A stretch of DNA of 64,000 nt from Marinibaculum sp040216765 (GTDB lineage: Bacteria > Pseudomonadota > Alphaproteobacteria > Ferrovibrionales > Ferrovibrionaceae): the NCBI GenBank assembly GCA_040216765.1, contig JAVJON010000019.1, positions 186,001 to 250,000 of the forward strand, read 5' to 3'. Below, in pieces: positions 48,675 through 58,200 of this stretch. The notes under the pieces are model-generated. The model was not told where the DNA came from, did not search any database, and worked only from the letters and a program-made list of their open reading frames with translations. Position numbers and translations under genes: made by a program. Position 1 is the stretch's first letter, and the number at the start of each line of letters is the position of its first letter.

Positions 48675-50345
48675 ATGGACAGCCGCGTTGGCACCGACAT
48701 CGTGACCTTCGACGTCGATCCGGCCGCCTACCGGCACTGGCGCGTCGAGTTCGAGGCCCCCGTGGCGACGTTGAAGCTGGACGTCGACGAAGAGGGTGGC
48801 CTGCGGCCCGGCTATGTGCTGAAGCTCAATTCCTACGACCTGGGCGTGGATATAGAACTGCACGACATCCTGCAGCGGATCCGCTTCGAGCATCCGGAAA
48901 TCCGCACGGTCGTGCTGACATCCGCCAAGGAGCGGATGTTCTGCTCCGGCGCCAATATCTACATGCTGCGCTCCTCGCCCCACAGCTGGAAGGTGAATTT
49001 CTGCAAGTTCACCAACGAGACCCGCAACGGCATCGAGCAGGCCAGCGGCAAGTCCGGGCTGAAGTTCCTGGCCGCGGTCAACGGCGCCTGCGCCGGCGGC
49101 GGCTACGAGGTGGCGCTCGCCTGCGACGAGATCGCCATGGTGGACGACGGCTCCTCGACGGTGAGCCTGCCGGAAGTGCCGCTGCTGGGCGTGCTGCCGG
49201 GCACCGGCGGGCTGACCCGGGTTGTCGACAAGCGGCATGTGCGCCGCGACCTGGCGGACGTCTTCTGCACCACCTCCGAAGGGGTGCGGGCGCAGCGGGC
49301 CCGCGAATGGGGCCTGGTCGACAGCTATGCGGTGCCGGCGAAGTTCGCCGACCTGGTGGCGGAGCGGGCCGCGGCGCTGGCGGCGCAGAGCGACCGCCCG
49401 GCCGATGCCAGGGGCATCCAACTGACCCCGCTGCAGCGCCGGATCGACGAAAGCGGCCTGCACTATCCGCACCTCGACGTGGAGCTGGATGCCGGGGCGC
49501 GGACCGCGACCCTGGTGCTGCATGCCCCCGACGGGGCGATCGCCGGTACGCCGGAGGCGATCCAGGCCGCCGGCGCGGACTGGTACCCGCTGGCGCTGGC
49601 GCGTGCGCTGGACGATGCGATCCTGATGCTGCGCACCAACTACCTGGAACTCGGGACCTGGAAGATCGCCTCCCGCGGGGACCCGCAGGCGGTGCTGGCG
49701 ATGGACGAGATCCTGGCGGCGCAGTCGGGCTTCTGGCTGGTCCGCGAGGTGGTGAACTTCTGGGAGCGGGTGCTGAGCCGGCTGGACGTCTCGTCGCGCA
49801 GCCTGATCGCGGTGATCGACGAGGGTTCCGCCTTTGCCGGCACCTTCTTCGAGACGGCGCTGGCGGCCGACCGGTCGTACATGCTCGACCTGTCGGAGGC
49901 GGAAGAGGGCGAGGGCCCGCAGATTGCGCTGAGCGCGATGAATTTCGGCGCCTATGCGATGGCCACCGGCCCCGGCCGCCTGAGCACGCGGTTCTACGGC
50001 GACGAGGAAAAGCTGAACGCCCTGCGCAACGGGGCCGGCAAGCTGCTGGACGCGGCCGCGGCGCTCGATGCCGGGCTGGTCACCTTCGCGCCGGACGATA
50101 TCGACTGGGAGGACGAGGTCCGCATCGCGGTCGAGGAGCGCGCCTCGCTGTCGCCGGACGCCCTGACCGGCATGGAGGCCTCGCTCCGCTTCGCCGGCAA
50201 CGAAAGCATGCAGAGCAAGATCTTCGGCCGGCTGACCGCCTGGCAGAACTGGATATTCAACCGGCCCAATGCGGTCGGCAAGGAAGGCGCCCTGCAGAGC
50301 TATGGCTCCGGGTCGCGCGCGAAATTCGACTGGGAAAGGGTTTGA
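48675..50345 (+). CDS. boxC: benzoyl-CoA-dihydrodiol lyase / 2,3-epoxybenzoyl-CoA dihydrolase
   Basis: 556 residues, the usual BoxC length, crotonase superfamily in two halves. Oxyanion-hole blocks are SGANIYML and CAGGGYEVALACDEI, with EVPLLGVLPGTGGLTRVVDKR typical of BoxC. It opens the epoxide ring of 2,3-epoxybenzoyl-CoA and releases formate, giving 3,4-dehydroadipyl-CoA semialdehyde. ATG 48675 follows AGGAGGAGA. boxB follows two bases after its stop, and the operator is just upstream. Confidence 0.94.
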   Translation: MDSRVGTDIVTFDVDPAAYRHWRVEFEAPVATLKLDVDEEGGLRPGYVLKLNSYDLGVDIELHDILQRIRFEHPEIRTVVLTSAKERMFCSGANIYMLRSSPHSWKVNFCKFTNETRNGIEQASGKSGLKFLAAVNGACAGGGYEVALACDEIAMVDDGSSTVSLPEVPLLGVLPGTGGLTRVVDKRHVRRDLADVFCTTSEGVRAQRAREWGLVDSYAVPAKFADLVAERAAALAAQSDRPADARGIQLTPLQRRIDESGLHYPHLDVELDAGARTATLVLHAPDGAIAGTPEAIQAAGADWYPLALARALDDAILMLRTNYLELGTWKIASRGDPQAVLAMDEILAAQSGFWLVREVVNFWERVLSRLDVSSRSLIAVIDEGSAFAGTFFETALAADRSYMLDLSEAEEGEGPQIALSAMNFGAYAMATGPGRLSTRFYGDEEKLNALRNGAGKLLDAAAALDAGLVTFAPDDIDWEDEVRIAVEERASLSPDALTGMEASLRFAGNESMQSKIFGRLTAWQNWIFNRPNAVGKEGALQSYGSGSRAKFDWERV

Positions 50346-50347
50346 CC

Positions 50348-51778
50348 ATGGCCATCAACTACCAGGAACGCATCCCCAACAATGTCGACCTGAGCTCCGA
50401 CCGCCGGCTGCAGCGCGCGCTGGAGCATTGGCAGCCCAAGTTCCTGGACTGGTGGACGGAGATGGGCCCGGAAAGCTTCCAGGCGGCGGATGTCTACCTG
50501 CGCACCGCCACCTCCGTCGATGCCAAGGGCTGGGCAAGCTATGGCGCGGTGAAGATGCCGGACTATCGCTGGGGGATCTTTCTGGCGGAGCCGACCGAGG
50601 ACCGCCGCATCGGCTTCGGCGACAGCATGGGCGAGCCGGCCTGGCAGCAGGTGCCGGGCGAGCATCGCGCCACCCTGCGCCGCCTGATCGTCACCCAGGG
50701 CGATACCGAGCCGGCCTCGGTGGAGCAGCAGCGCCTGCTGGGCCTGACCTGCCCGTCGCTCTACGACCTGCGCAACCTGTTCCAGGTGAACGTGGAGGAG
50801 GGCCGCCATCTCTGGGCGATGGTCTACCTGCTGCATGCCCATTTCGGCCGCGACGGCCGCGAGGAGGCGGAGCTCCTGCTGTCCCGCCATTCCGGCGACA
50901 GCGACAATCCGCGGATCCTGGGCACCTTCAATGAGCCGATCAGCGACTGGCTGTCGTTCTTCATGTTCACCTACTTCACCGACCGCGACGGCAAGTTCCA
51001 GCTGAAGTCCCTGGCGGAATCCGGCTTCGACCCGCTGGCGCGGACCTGCCAGTTCATGCTGACCGAAGAGGCCCACCACATGTTCGTGGGGGAGACCGGG
51101 ATCGGCCGCGTCGTGCGGCGCAGCCTGGAGCTGATGAAGGAACTGGGCAGCGACGATCCGGAAGCGGTGCGGCGTGCCGGCGGCATCGACCTGCCCACCC
51201 TGCAGCGCTACATGAACTTCTGGTTCTCCTCCTCGCTGGACCTGTTCGGCGCGGACATTTCCTCCAATGCGGCGACCTCCTTCGCCGCCGGTCTGAAGGG
51301 CCGGCCCGACGAGGGCCGCTACGAGGACCATGTGGAGCGCGACAGCATCACCGGCATCCCGCTGCCCGACGGCAAGGGCGGCGTGATGGAGGAGAAGGTG
51401 CCGACCCGGAACGCCATGAACTACATCACCCGGTCGGCCTATATCCGGGACTGCGAGATCGGCGTGAAGCGCTGGAACCGCACCATCCAGAAGGCGGGTG
51501 TGGATTTCGCGTTCGCCCTGCCGAGCGAACGCTTCAACCGCAAGATCGGCGCCTGGGCGAACCTGCCGGTGAACCCGCAGGGCAGCTTCATGGATCCGGA
51601 GAGGCATGCGGCGATGATGGCGTCGGAATGGCTGCCGACCGAGGCCGATCGCGACCATGTGCGGGGCCTCATGGTGCAGGTGACCGATCCTGGTAAGATG
51701 GCAAGCTGGATCGCCCCGCCGGATCGGGGGATCAACAATCTGCCGGTCGACTACGAATACGTCCATCTGGCCAACTAG
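50348..51778 (+). CDS. boxB: benzoyl-CoA 2,3-epoxidase, diiron oxygenase subunit
   Basis: 476 residues. The two helix motifs of a class I diiron centre are visible: VNVEEGRHLW and LTEEAHHMFVGETG. It inserts oxygen into benzoyl-CoA to form the 2,3-epoxide, normally with electrons from the NADPH-dependent flavin/Fe-S reductase BoxA. ATG 50348 is two bases after boxC, in the same transcript. No boxA is present in the window; an FNR-like gene follows instead. Confidence 0.95.
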   Translation: MAINYQERIPNNVDLSSDRRLQRALEHWQPKFLDWWTEMGPESFQAADVYLRTATSVDAKGWASYGAVKMPDYRWGIFLAEPTEDRRIGFGDSMGEPAWQQVPGEHRATLRRLIVTQGDTEPASVEQQRLLGLTCPSLYDLRNLFQVNVEEGRHLWAMVYLLHAHFGRDGREEAELLLSRHSGDSDNPRILGTFNEPISDWLSFFMFTYFTDRDGKFQLKSLAESGFDPLARTCQFMLTEEAHHMFVGETGIGRVVRRSLELMKELGSDDPEAVRRAGGIDLPTLQRYMNFWFSSSLDLFGADISSNAATSFAAGLKGRPDEGRYEDHVERDSITGIPLPDGKGGVMEEKVPTRNAMNYITRSAYIRDCEIGVKRWNRTIQKAGVDFAFALPSERFNRKIGAWANLPVNPQGSFMDPERHAAMMASEWLPTEADRDHVRGLMVQVTDPGKMASWIAPPDRGINNLPVDYEYVHLAN

Positions 51779-51792
51779 CGCCGGGACGCGGC

Positions 51793-51823
51793 CCTCCCGC
51801 CGCCGTCAACCGGCGGCGGGAGG
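51793..51823 (+). promoter_or_regulatory. strong hairpin between boxB and the FNR-like gene, covering its ribosome site
   Basis: CCTCCCGCCGCCG (51793-51805) pairs exactly with CGGCGGCGGGAGG (51811-51823) around TCAAC: a 13-bp perfect stem starting 14 bases after boxB. The 3' arm contains GGGAGG, the Shine-Dalgarno of the FNR-like gene eight bases before its ATG. No T-tract follows. It may lower FNR translation relative to BoxB or partly end transcription. Confidence 0.65.
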
Positions 51824-51831
51824 TGTCGTTC

Positions 51832-53139
51832 ATGAATGCTGGTGTGCAGCGCGTTGCGTCCAAGATCCCCAAGATCGCCATCGTCGGCAGCGGCCCTGCC
51901 GGCCTCTACCTCGCCGAAAAACTCCTGAAGCTGGTGGATCCCGTCGAACTCGACGTGATCGAGCGGCTGCCGACACCCTATGGCCTGATCCGCTCCGGCG
52001 TGGCCCCGGATCACTGGACCACCAAGAACGTCATCCGAAAGCTGGAGCAGGCGTTCCACAACCCGGCCACCCGCTTCTTCGGCAATGTGGAGCTGGGCCG
52101 GGACGTCACCCTGGACGAGCTGCGCGCGTTCTACGACATCGTCGTCCTGGCCACCGGCACGCCCTTGGACCGCCCGCTGGGCGTGCCCGGCGACGGCCTG
52201 CCCGGCGTCACCGGTGCTGCGCGGTTCTGCAGCTGGTACAACGCCCATCCCGATTTCACCGAACTCGATCTCGACCTGCCGAACGTGACGACCGCGATCG
52301 TCATCGGCAACGGCAACGTGGCGCTGGACGCCGCACGGATGCTGGTGCGCACGCCGGAGGAACTGGCTGCCACCGACGCGCCGCGGGCGGTGCGCGAGGT
52401 GCTGGCCCGCACCGACGTCCGCCGCGTCGTGATCGTCGGCCGGCGGTCGGCGGCCCATGTGAAGTTCAGCCCGGCGGAACTGCGCGAGTTCGGCGAGCTG
52501 GCACGGGCTGTCCCCGTCCTGGACGAGGCGGAGCTGCCGCCGGAGGGCACGGAGCCGAAGCGCACGATGGAGATCCTGGCCCGTCTCGCCGCGATCGAGG
52601 AAAGCCCCGACAAGCCGGCGCGGATCGAGTTCCTGTTCCGCGCCCGGCCGGAGGCGGTGCTGGGCGAGACCCATGTCACGGGGATGCGTTTCGTGCGGAC
52701 CCGGCTGGAGGGCGACCGCGCGGTGGACACCGACGAGCGGCTGGAGATCCCGGCGCAGCTGGTGGTCACCTGCATCGGCTACCAGGGACCGACCCTGGAG
52801 AAGCTGGAGGTCGATGGCGGGCGCTTCCGCAACGATGACGGGCTGATCGGCGAGGGGCTCTATGCGGCCGGCTGGGCGGCGCGGGGGCCGACAGGCACCA
52901 TCGCCACGAACAAGTCCGAGGCCTATCGCACCGCGGACCGGATTGCCGCGGGCATGACGGTGCATGGCCGCCCCGGGCGGGCCGCGCTGGCGGAGAAGCT
53001 TGCCGACGCGGGTGCGGAGGTGATCGACTTCGACGCCTGGCGGCGGATCGACGAGGCGGAGGTGGCCGCCGCCGAGCATCCGGCCCCGCGGGAGAAATTC
53101 ACGACGACCGAGGATCTTCTGTCAGCCGCACGGACCTGA
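51832..53139 (+). CDS. adrenodoxin reductase-like ferredoxin/flavodoxin-NADP+ reductase
   Basis: 435 residues. The FAD Rossmann GxGxxG is VGSGPAGLYLAEKLL, the NADP site is VIGNGNVALDAARML, and the diagnostic C-terminal block is GWAARGPTGTIATNKSEA, as in FprA and mitochondrial adrenodoxin reductase. It moves electrons from NADPH to a ferredoxin or flavodoxin. ATG 51832 follows GGGAGG. Its place directly after boxB and the flavodoxin gene nearby suggest it feeds BoxB in the absence of BoxA; this is inference. Confidence 0.88.
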   Translation: MNAGVQRVASKIPKIAIVGSGPAGLYLAEKLLKLVDPVELDVIERLPTPYGLIRSGVAPDHWTTKNVIRKLEQAFHNPATRFFGNVELGRDVTLDELRAFYDIVVLATGTPLDRPLGVPGDGLPGVTGAARFCSWYNAHPDFTELDLDLPNVTTAIVIGNGNVALDAARMLVRTPEELAATDAPRAVREVLARTDVRRVVIVGRRSAAHVKFSPAELREFGELARAVPVLDEAELPPEGTEPKRTMEILARLAAIEESPDKPARIEFLFRARPEAVLGETHVTGMRFVRTRLEGDRAVDTDERLEIPAQLVVTCIGYQGPTLEKLEVDGGRFRNDDGLIGEGLYAAGWAARGPTGTIATNKSEAYRTADRIAAGMTVHGRPGRAALAEKLADAGAEVIDFDAWRRIDEAEVAAAEHPAPREKFTTTEDLLSAART

Positions 53140-53209
53140 TCGCTGCCCTGATTCCCTGCCCTGAAATTCTGCGCTGGCCCTTGGGGCGCCGGTTGGCGCC
53201 CGCAGGGCG

Positions 53210-54880
53210 TCAGGCCCAGAGCTCCTTGGCGCCGGAACGGCGTCCGGCCCGGCTGGCACCGCGGCGCTGGACGCCGGCCGGCTCGGCGACCGGCTTGCCG
53301 TACAGATAGCCCTGTGCGTGAGTGGCGCCCAGTTCGCGCACCATGCGGGCCTGCTCCTCGGTCTCGACCATCTCGGCGATGACACCGACTTTCAGGTCCG
53401 CGCACATGGCGGTGATCGCCGCCAGCATGTGGCGGTCGCGCTGGGACTCGCCCAGGCGCTTCACATAGGCGCCATCGATCTTGACGAAGTCGACGGTCAG
53501 CGCCTGCAGGTACTGGAACGATGCGGCGCCGGCGCCGAAATCATCGAGGCAGACCTGGAAGCCCATCTCCCGGATCTGCTGGAGCACCGCGTCAACGCCG
53601 GCAAGGTCCGTGATCTCCGCCGATTCAGTGACCTCGAACAGCAGGTTCTCCGCCAGCGTGCCGTGGTCGCGCAGCAGTTCCAGAAGGGTTTCGGTGAAAG
53701 ACGGATCCTGCAGCGAATTGCCCGACAGGTTCACCGCCAGCGAGAGCCGCGTGCCGGCGAAATCCGCCGTCAGGTCCTCGATCGCGCGACGGGTGACCAG
53801 CAGGTCCAGCTGGGCGTTCATGCCCATGCTCTCGCCGAAATTGATGTATTCGAACGTCTTCCGTCCGTCGCGGAAGCGCGCCAGCAATTCGTGGTGATGG
53901 ATCTGCCCGTCGGCCAGGCCGATGATCGGCTGGTAGACCAGGTCGACGGCATTGTCGGTCAGGATCTGCTTGAAATCGGCGAGCTTGGCGATGGTGCCGT
54001 TCAGCATCTCGTGGAAGGCGCCGGCGAGATCGCCGCCCTCGACCGCCGCGGCGCCGCGCTTCTCGAATTCCTTCAAGGTGTGGATCACCGCACGGGCGGC
54101 CTCGGCCGGGGTCAGGGAGGGGGCATTCATGGCCATGTCGCGTGACACCACCGTCAGGCCGGTGCCGTCCGGATCGGCTTCCTTGGTCATGGCGGCGATC
54201 CGCGCCTCGATCACGGCTCCGTCGCTGCCCTCGTGCACCACGCCGAAGCGGCCCTCGCCCAGCTGGCCGGCCAGGTCGCGCCCGCCGCTCTGCAGCCGCA
54301 GGAAGCCGCCGATCTCTCCCATCAGGGACTGGTAGGCCGCCGGGGCGATCCTGCTCCCGAGCTTGTCGAGCCCATCCACCTCCAGCAGGGTCAGCATGTC
54401 GCCCGCCCCGCCTGCCTGCCCTGACTCCATGGCGCGCGACAGGGCCTCGCCCATCGCCTTTTCATCCAGCAGGCCGCTCTGCTCGTCGCGCTTGCCGTCC
54501 TGGGTGGGGCGCTGGATGAACCGGTCCTGGGTGCTCATGGCGATATAGGCCCGGCCGTCCGCCATCGGCATGCGATAGCCGTTGACCCAGGCACGGGTCT
54601 TGCCTGCGGCAAGGGCGACGTTCAGGGTCTTCAGGCGCATGCCGCCGCTCATCGCGACGATGGCGGCGCGCACCAGCCCGCGGTCCGCCGGCGCGATCAC
54701 CTCGATGAAGGAACTGCCCTGCAGGTCGCCCGCCTCGCGGCCCAGCAGCTTCACTGTGGCGCCACTGGCATAGGCGATGCCGTCCACGGAATCGATTTCC
54801 AGCAGCAGGTCGGCCGCGGCGAAGGAGAATGCCAGAAAGCGATCGCGCTGCGCCTGCAGGACGGCGAATTTGTCGGACAT
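53210..54880 (-). CDS. PAS - degenerate GGDEF - EAL protein
   Basis: 556 residues. An N-terminal PAS domain (about 10-110), a GGDEF-like domain whose signature is only GEGRF (about 130-270), a linker helix and an EAL domain (about 285-530). The EAL active-site residues are kept: HHHELLARF, NLSGNSL, EVTESAE, CLDDFGAG, KIDGAY, IAEMVET, QGYLYGKP. It is probably a cyclic-di-GMP phosphodiesterase, perhaps GTP-tuned by the inactive GGDEF domain. ATG 54880 has a poor ribosome site. Second EAL protein in the window. Confidence 0.85.
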   Translation of the reverse strand: MSDKFAVLQAQRDRFLAFSFAAADLLLEIDSVDGIAYASGATVKLLGREAGDLQGSSFIEVIAPADRGLVRAAIVAMSGGMRLKTLNVALAAGKTRAWVNGYRMPMADGRAYIAMSTQDRFIQRPTQDGKRDEQSGLLDEKAMGEALSRAMESGQAGGAGDMLTLLEVDGLDKLGSRIAPAAYQSLMGEIGGFLRLQSGGRDLAGQLGEGRFGVVHEGSDGAVIEARIAAMTKEADPDGTGLTVVSRDMAMNAPSLTPAEAARAVIHTLKEFEKRGAAAVEGGDLAGAFHEMLNGTIAKLADFKQILTDNAVDLVYQPIIGLADGQIHHHELLARFRDGRKTFEYINFGESMGMNAQLDLLVTRRAIEDLTADFAGTRLSLAVNLSGNSLQDPSFTETLLELLRDHGTLAENLLFEVTESAEITDLAGVDAVLQQIREMGFQVCLDDFGAGAASFQYLQALTVDFVKIDGAYVKRLGESQRDRHMLAAITAMCADLKVGVIAEMVETEEQARMVRELGATHAQGYLYGKPVAEPAGVQRRGASRAGRRSGAKELWA

Positions 54881-54948
54881 CGGGAGCCCCCATCGGACAT
54901 GTCAGGCGATGATGCCGTTCCGAAGTTTAGGAAAGGTAAACCGAAGGT

Positions 54949-54973
54949 AAAAAAATACCGCAAGCGAAGCGGT
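54949..54973 (-). terminator. intrinsic terminator of the CoA-transferase gene
   Basis: On the minus strand, directly after the CoA-transferase stop: ACCGC-TTCGCTT-GCGGT (plus 54957-54973) followed by A and seven T (plus 54949-54955). Around it a wider inverted repeat AGGTAAACCG/CGGTTTACCT (54934-54943 and 54970-54979) is perfect over 10 bp. Confidence 0.75.
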
Positions 54974-54977
54974 TTAC

Positions 54978-56255
54978 CTACAGGACGCGGCGGATATCGT
55001 GCCAGCTGCGCGCCAGCGCCTCCCGCATGCCAGCCGGCGCCACCGCGATCAGGGCGTCTGCCCGGCCGTCCAGGTCCTTGTGCCGCAGGTCGGCAGTGCC
55101 GAACTCGGTGACGATGAAGTCGGCATCCGCTCTCGCGGCGGTCAGGGGCGCCGGCGGGCGGCCCGGGCCGGACAGCGAGGCGACGATCCGGCTGCCGCCA
55201 TCGCGCAGGGCGGCGGGCAGGGCGACGATCGACCGTCCGCCGGGCGCCAGCCGGGCGCCGCGGGCGAAATCGTTGAAGCCGCCCGGGCCGCTGAAGAACC
55301 GCCCGTCGACCAGTTCCGCGTTGACCTGCCCGAACAGGTCGACCTCCAGCGCGCCATTGAGGGACACGAAGTTCTCGATCCGCGCGACCTCGGTCACGGT
55401 ATGGGTGCGGCGTACCGGGCGGATCTCGACGAAGGGCGCTGCCAGCCCGGCATAAAGCGCTGCGGAGCCCGCGGCGGACCCGGCGACCAGCAGCCCGCGA
55501 TCCACGTTCCGGCGCGCCCCGGTGATCACGCCGCGTTCGACAAGCTGCCAGGCGGCATCGGTCACCAGCCCCGAATGGAACCCCAGGTCGCGATGGCCGT
55601 GCAGGGCCTGCAGGATGGCCGACTGCACCTTGCCGATGCCGATCTGGATCACGTCGCCGTCGCGGATCAGGGCGGCGCAATGGCCGGCGATCGCCTGCTG
55701 CACCGGGTTGGCTGCCGCATCGGGAAATTCCGGCAGCGGCTCCTCCGCCTCCAGCAGCCAGTCGACCGCGTCCCGGGGGAGCCGGTCATGCCCGCGGGTC
55801 GCGGGCTGCGCCGGATTCACATGGGCCAGGACCTTGTCGCAGTTGCGCAGGGCATAGGGCTGGAAGTCGGCGCAGGCGCCGAAGCCGAAATCCGCCTCCC
55901 CGTCGGCGGCGACCTGGACGATCGCCAGGTCGAACCGCGGCCCCTGCTCCAGATAGTCGGGGATCGCGCTGTAGTTCAGCGGCAGCAGGCGCAGCCGTCC
56001 GGCGGCAAAGCTGTCGCGCTGCCAGGGGGGCAGGAAGAAGCTCTCGGCCCGGGCCTCCGGGTGCAGGGCGGCATAGTCCGTGGCGGACAGGCCCGGCACC
56101 AGCACGCCGCAGAAGGTGACCTCGCGCGCGGCGTCCGGCGCGGCCTGCAGGGCCTGCCGGACAAGCCCCGATTCCCCCAGGCAGCCCGACACGAAGACCC
56201 GCATTCCCGGCCGGAACAGGCCGGCGATCCGGTCGGCTGCGATACGTTCCGTCAT
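54978..56255 (-). CDS. acetyl-CoA hydrolase/transferase family protein
   Basis: 425 residues of the Cat1/4-hydroxybutyrate CoA-transferase family: IQIGIGKVQSAILQALHGHRDLGFHSGLVTDAAW in part, FSGPGGFNDFARGA, and the C-terminal EFGTADLRHKDLDGRADALIAVAPAG. Such enzymes exchange CoA between acetyl-CoA and an organic acid or hydrolyse it. ATG 56255 lies 16 bases after the quinone reductase stop, so the two form an operon ended by the terminator at 54949. Substrate unknown. Confidence 0.82.
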   Translation of the reverse strand: MTERIAADRIAGLFRPGMRVFVSGCLGESGLVRQALQAAPDAAREVTFCGVLVPGLSATDYAALHPEARAESFFLPPWQRDSFAAGRLRLLPLNYSAIPDYLEQGPRFDLAIVQVAADGEADFGFGACADFQPYALRNCDKVLAHVNPAQPATRGHDRLPRDAVDWLLEAEEPLPEFPDAAANPVQQAIAGHCAALIRDGDVIQIGIGKVQSAILQALHGHRDLGFHSGLVTDAAWQLVERGVITGARRNVDRGLLVAGSAAGSAALYAGLAAPFVEIRPVRRTHTVTEVARIENFVSLNGALEVDLFGQVNAELVDGRFFSGPGGFNDFARGARLAPGGRSIVALPAALRDGGSRIVASLSGPGRPPAPLTAARADADFIVTEFGTADLRHKDLDGRADALIAVAPAGMREALARSWHDIRRVL

Positions 56256-56271
56256 CCTGTCGCGGCCGCGT

Positions 56272-57252
56272 TCAAGGCAGCAGGACGATCTTGCCGCGCA
56301 CCCGGCGCGCCGCGATATCGGCCAGCGCCGCCGGCGCCTCGGCCAGGGGGCGGCACTCCACCGGCATGCCCGGCAACCGGCCGGCCAGGCGGTCGGCGAA
56401 GCACCCCGCCAGCAATGCCCGGGCGGCGCGCGGTTCCTCCGCTGCAAAGGCCGGCCAGTTGATCCCCATCACCTCGATCCCCTTGATCAGGGCGAGGTTC
56501 CCGCGGACCTCCGGGATCCGGCCGGCGGCGAAGCCGACGATCAGGTAGCGTCCGGCCCAGACCGTGGACCGCATCGCCTCGTCCAGCAGGTCGCCGCCGA
56601 CAGGGTCGTAGACGACCTCCACCCCGCGGCCGCCGGTCAGGGCCCGGACCTGGTCCTTCAGCGGGGTCGCGGACTCGTAGTCGACGATGGCATCCGCGCC
56701 GGCGGCGCGGGCGGCCTCCGCCTTCTGGGGGCCGCCGACCGCTGCGATCACCCGCGCGCCCCCGGCCTTCGCCAGATGCAGCGCGGCGAGCCCGACGCCG
56801 CCGGTGGCGCCCAGCACCAGGACGCATTCTCCCGGCCGCAGCCTGCCGCGGTCGCGCAGGGCATAGGCGGCCGTGCCATAGGCGACGGGCATAGCCGCCG
56901 CCTCGGGGAAGGCGATGCCGTCGGGCAGCGGGAACAGCGCCGAGGCCGGCGCCAGCGCCAGTTCCGCGAAGCCGCCGAAGGGGGCACGCGCCGCCACCCG
57001 GTCGCCGGGCCGGGCATCGGTGACGCCGGGCCCGACCGCGTCGACGGTCCCCGCGAACTCGAACCCGGGGGAAAAGGGCAGGGCCGGCCGGACCTGGTAG
57101 CGTCCCCGCACGATCAGGGTATCGGCGAAGTTGACGCCGCAGGCGGCCACCGCGATGCGGACTTCGCCCGCGCCGGGCTGCGGGTCGGGCACCGCCTCGA
57201 CCCGCAGGTCGCGCGGATCGTCCAGCCAGTCGCGGACCAGGATCGCCTTCAT
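56272..57252 (-). CDS. NADPH:quinone oxidoreductase family (zinc-free MDR)
   Basis: 326 residues. NADPH-binding LGATGGVGLAALHLAK, the QOR block GVNFADTLIVRGRYQVRPALPFSPGFEFAG, and KGIEVMGINWPAFAAEEP are typical of the zinc-lacking quinone reductase branch. It reduces a quinone or an enoyl compound. First gene of a two-gene operon with the CoA-transferase. Confidence 0.87.
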   Translation of the reverse strand: MKAILVRDWLDDPRDLRVEAVPDPQPGAGEVRIAVAACGVNFADTLIVRGRYQVRPALPFSPGFEFAGTVDAVGPGVTDARPGDRVAARAPFGGFAELALAPASALFPLPDGIAFPEAAAMPVAYGTAAYALRDRGRLRPGECVLVLGATGGVGLAALHLAKAGGARVIAAVGGPQKAEAARAAGADAIVDYESATPLKDQVRALTGGRGVEVVYDPVGGDLLDEAMRSTVWAGRYLIVGFAAGRIPEVRGNLALIKGIEVMGINWPAFAAEEPRAARALLAGCFADRLAGRLPGMPVECRPLAEAPAALADIAARRVRGKIVLLP

Positions 57253-57396
57253 CGGCGCACCGGCCGGTCGGGGCCGAAGGGCGGGGCGGAAGCAGGCAAG
57301 GTCATTGGCGGGCCCCGAAGGTCGGAAACGGCTGCGGAATGCGGCGAGGCGCAGGGCACGGCCGGAAGTGGCGCGCCGCGGCCGGCCCGGCCGGTC

Positions 57397-57969
57397 TCAG
57401 GAGGCGTCCGGGCCGCCTTCCTGCGGCGAGCCCGGGCGCATCTGCAGTTTCAGCGCGACCACCGCATGCACCGTCAGCCCCGTCAAGGCCGCGATTTCGC
57501 GGAACGGCAGGCGGGTTTCGCGCAGCAGGGTCTTGGCGAAGCGCTGCGGGCTCATCCGGCGGGAGCCGCGGCGATGATGGGAGGGGCGCGCCCGGCGCCG
57601 GATGGCGGCCTGGTCGAGGCCGCGGGCGAAGGCCGCCCGCATCGCGCGGGCACGGCGTTCCTTGTCGGCGGCGGTGACGGTGTCGTGCAGATGGGCGGCC
57701 TGGCCCACGTCACGCGCCCAGCGGCGCGCCTCGGCCGGGCTCTCCGGCGCCATGTCGAACGGCGATGCCCGGTCCGCCGCTTCGTGCTCGTCGGCCGGCC
57801 GGGCCTGCGCCTCGTCATGGCGGGCGGCGGCGGCCTCGTCCAGGGTCATGCCGAATCGAGCCGCCAGCCGCTCGGCTGCGGCAAGGGCGCTCTGGCGCTC
57901 CCCGGCGAACGGACTCTCCGCGGCGAGCTTCAGCAGATTGTGGAATCTCGTTCGTTCACGCGGGTTCAT
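57397..57969 (-). CDS. DUF2786 protein with C-terminal helix-turn-helix-like segment
   Basis: 190 residues. The N-terminal DUF2786 block is RFHNLLKLAAESPFAGERQSALAAAERLAARFGMTLDEA (in part), the rest is Arg/Ala-rich; the C-terminal FAKTLLRETRLPFREIAALTGLTVHAVVALKLQM reads as a helix-turn-helix. Possibly DNA-associated. ATG 57969 is chosen on similarity. No operon partner. Confidence 0.6.
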   Translation of the reverse strand: MNPRERTRFHNLLKLAAESPFAGERQSALAAAERLAARFGMTLDEAAAARHDEAQARPADEHEAADRASPFDMAPESPAEARRWARDVGQAAHLHDTVTAADKERRARAMRAAFARGLDQAAIRRRARPSHHRRGSRRMSPQRFAKTLLRETRLPFREIAALTGLTVHAVVALKLQMRPGSPQEGGPDAS

Positions 57970-58200
57970 GAGGTCCGGTCCGGCGACGTGGTGCCGCAGG
58001 CCGCCACACTGGCGGCGCGCCTGCAACGGCGGTAAGTAACAGCACCCCGGCAGTATATCCAACCATGCCACTGGATGGGGCGGTAATTTGCCATGACCGG
58101 GGCACGCCCCGGGCGGCCTGATCTGCGGCAGGCCCTGCCGCAGTCACCTGGGGCCGACCCTGTCGCCGGGCGGCGCATACAGACGCAACTCGAGGAATTC

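Noticed and set aside
53140..53209. boxA or another box gene after the FNR
   Set aside because: Only 70 non-coding bases before a convergent EAL gene.
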